From Monarcha castaneiventris obscurior (lineage: Eukaryota; Chordata; Aves; Passeriformes; Monarchidae): a stretch of DNA of 64,000 nt. Below the pieces are notes generated by a model. The model saw nothing but the letters and a program-made list of their open reading frames with translations. It did no database searches and had not been told where the DNA came from. The stretch is taken from the NCBI GenBank assembly GCA_026261815.1, contig JAMPIT010000174.1, forward strand, positions 15,376,001 through 15,440,000. Direction: 5' to 3'. The translations under genes were made by a program, and so were the position numbers. Positions 63,041 through 64,000 of this stretch are shown in pieces. How positions within the stretch are numbered: position 1 is the first letter of the stretch; every line of letters starts with the position of its first letter.

Positions 63041-64000
63041 TCTGAAGACATCTGTCAAAATTTAACAATTAAATAGGAAGGTCTTGATTAAAAAACAAGG
63101 ATAAGAATAAATCCAGGATTCCACTCTAGATGAGAAGGAGACTTTTAGGAAGCTGGATATGTATTCTACCACACATCATCCCGCCATCTTTAGAAATGTC
63201 ACTTTTCTTTCTTATTTCTCATCTTCTCTGTATAGACTGAAGGAAAAATTTCATTCTTGCTAGTGTTGTGTGAATAATATATGTATTATTCTTTAGAAAT
63301 ACCAACACACTAGAGAGAAGCAGCTAATATAAAACCTTGGATGAAAAGCTTTTATGCTAAACAGAACTTCAGATTAGCCTCTATGCTTAAATTTCCAAGT
63401 GTAAAAAATGGAGATAATACTCTTGCTTATAGTCTACAAGGGATTTTGAGGCCTGGAGTGGATGCCAGCTTATATAAGTATGATACATGTAACATAAACA
63501 GAGCCTACATAAGGCTTCATGAAACACGTAGACCTACACACAGTAGGTAAACAGTGCCTCAATTTCCTTTTTTTGAATTTCACACCAAACTTTACAATTG
63601 GTACCAGTGCAGATTAAATTACTGTTTTCCTGAAGGCCATTAAAAAAAAATAATTAAAACCTGGAAAATACTTAGGTTGGACAATTCTTTAATGCAGTCA
63701 GTTACTAAAATAAATAAAAAAGCTGTCATCATGATCAAGGTTTTCAGCAATCCCTTAGCTGTGACTGATTTCATACAGTATTTGCTTTTTATCTCTGTTA
63801 AAAAGTGGACACTGACATTAAAGCCTGTTGCTAGCAGGGTGAGCAGAGTCAAGGAGAATCCAGTCTGCTGCCTAACCCAAGACTAAGTAGAACAGTGTTG
63901 ATTTAATAGTTACAAGATAATATAGAGAACAAACCAACAAAGCCAGAAAAACCAATAAAAAAAATACCACCCCACCTCCCCCAACCAACCAAACTAAATT
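63041..64000. other. unassigned AT-rich DNA
   Basis: No gene or repeat is recognised to the end of the window. The last 60 bases are A/C-rich, with AACCAAACC-like words. Confidence 0.45.

Noticed and set aside
1..64000. Search for CRISPR arrays, bacterial operons, rRNA genes or endogenous virus gag/pol/env genes
   Set aside because: None was seen; the only reverse transcriptase sequence is CR1 (non-LTR), identified by its motif order and avian 3' ends.

Overview
The window looks like a piece of bird nuclear genome: AT-rich, gene-poor, and strewn with 5'-truncated CR1 LINE copies. These carry the avian CR1 3' end, read as repeats of ATTCTATGA/ATTCTGTGA on one strand or as AGAATCATAGAAT...GGTTTGGGTTGGAA on the other. 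There are no operons, no long ORFs, no rRNA or tRNA genes and no bacterial gene signals. I cannot name the species or the chromosomal locus. The interval is either intergenic or lies inside a large intron.

Layout: CR1-type copies sit at about 1561-2150 (-), 6661-7125 (-), 10365-10518 (+), 11256-11515 (-), 13562-13841 (+), 18361-18840 (-, ancient), 24545-25365 (+, with part of the reverse transcriptase), 25391-25517 plus 25996-26018 (-, split by an insertion), 27405-28385 (-, with the largest reverse transcriptase segment), 30412-30640 (-, ancient), 39632-39775 (-), 41517-41784 (+), 41904-41985 (-, old), 51173-51720 (-), 55645-55735 (-), 59845-60170 (-, ancient) and 60466-60541 (-). Weaker matches to older amniote SINE/LINE debris lie at 3383-3575, 20500-20575, 48500-48680, 52871-52990, 58262-58350 and 62991-63040. 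Simple repeats include a compound 7-bp minisatellite at 38448-38640, an AAT/AAC array at 33243-33284 and several T tracts. Everything else is unassigned single-copy-looking DNA.

No complete recognised gene is present. Most of the longer open frames overlap CR1 copies or low-complexity DNA. Three things deserve a second look. First, a possible terminal exon at about 49035-49425 (+) has a strong splice-acceptor-like sequence, a near-perfect Kozak start for a 25-residue hydrophobic peptide, and an AATAAA. Second, a CpG-containing, promoter-like insertion of about 478 bp at 25518-25995 split a CR1 copy and is flanked by an 8-bp repeat, but its ends do not fit a canonical LTR. Third, CR1 copies are biased to the minus strand (13 of 17 by my count), which would fit the window lying in an intron of a plus-strand transcript. 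All three are hypotheses.
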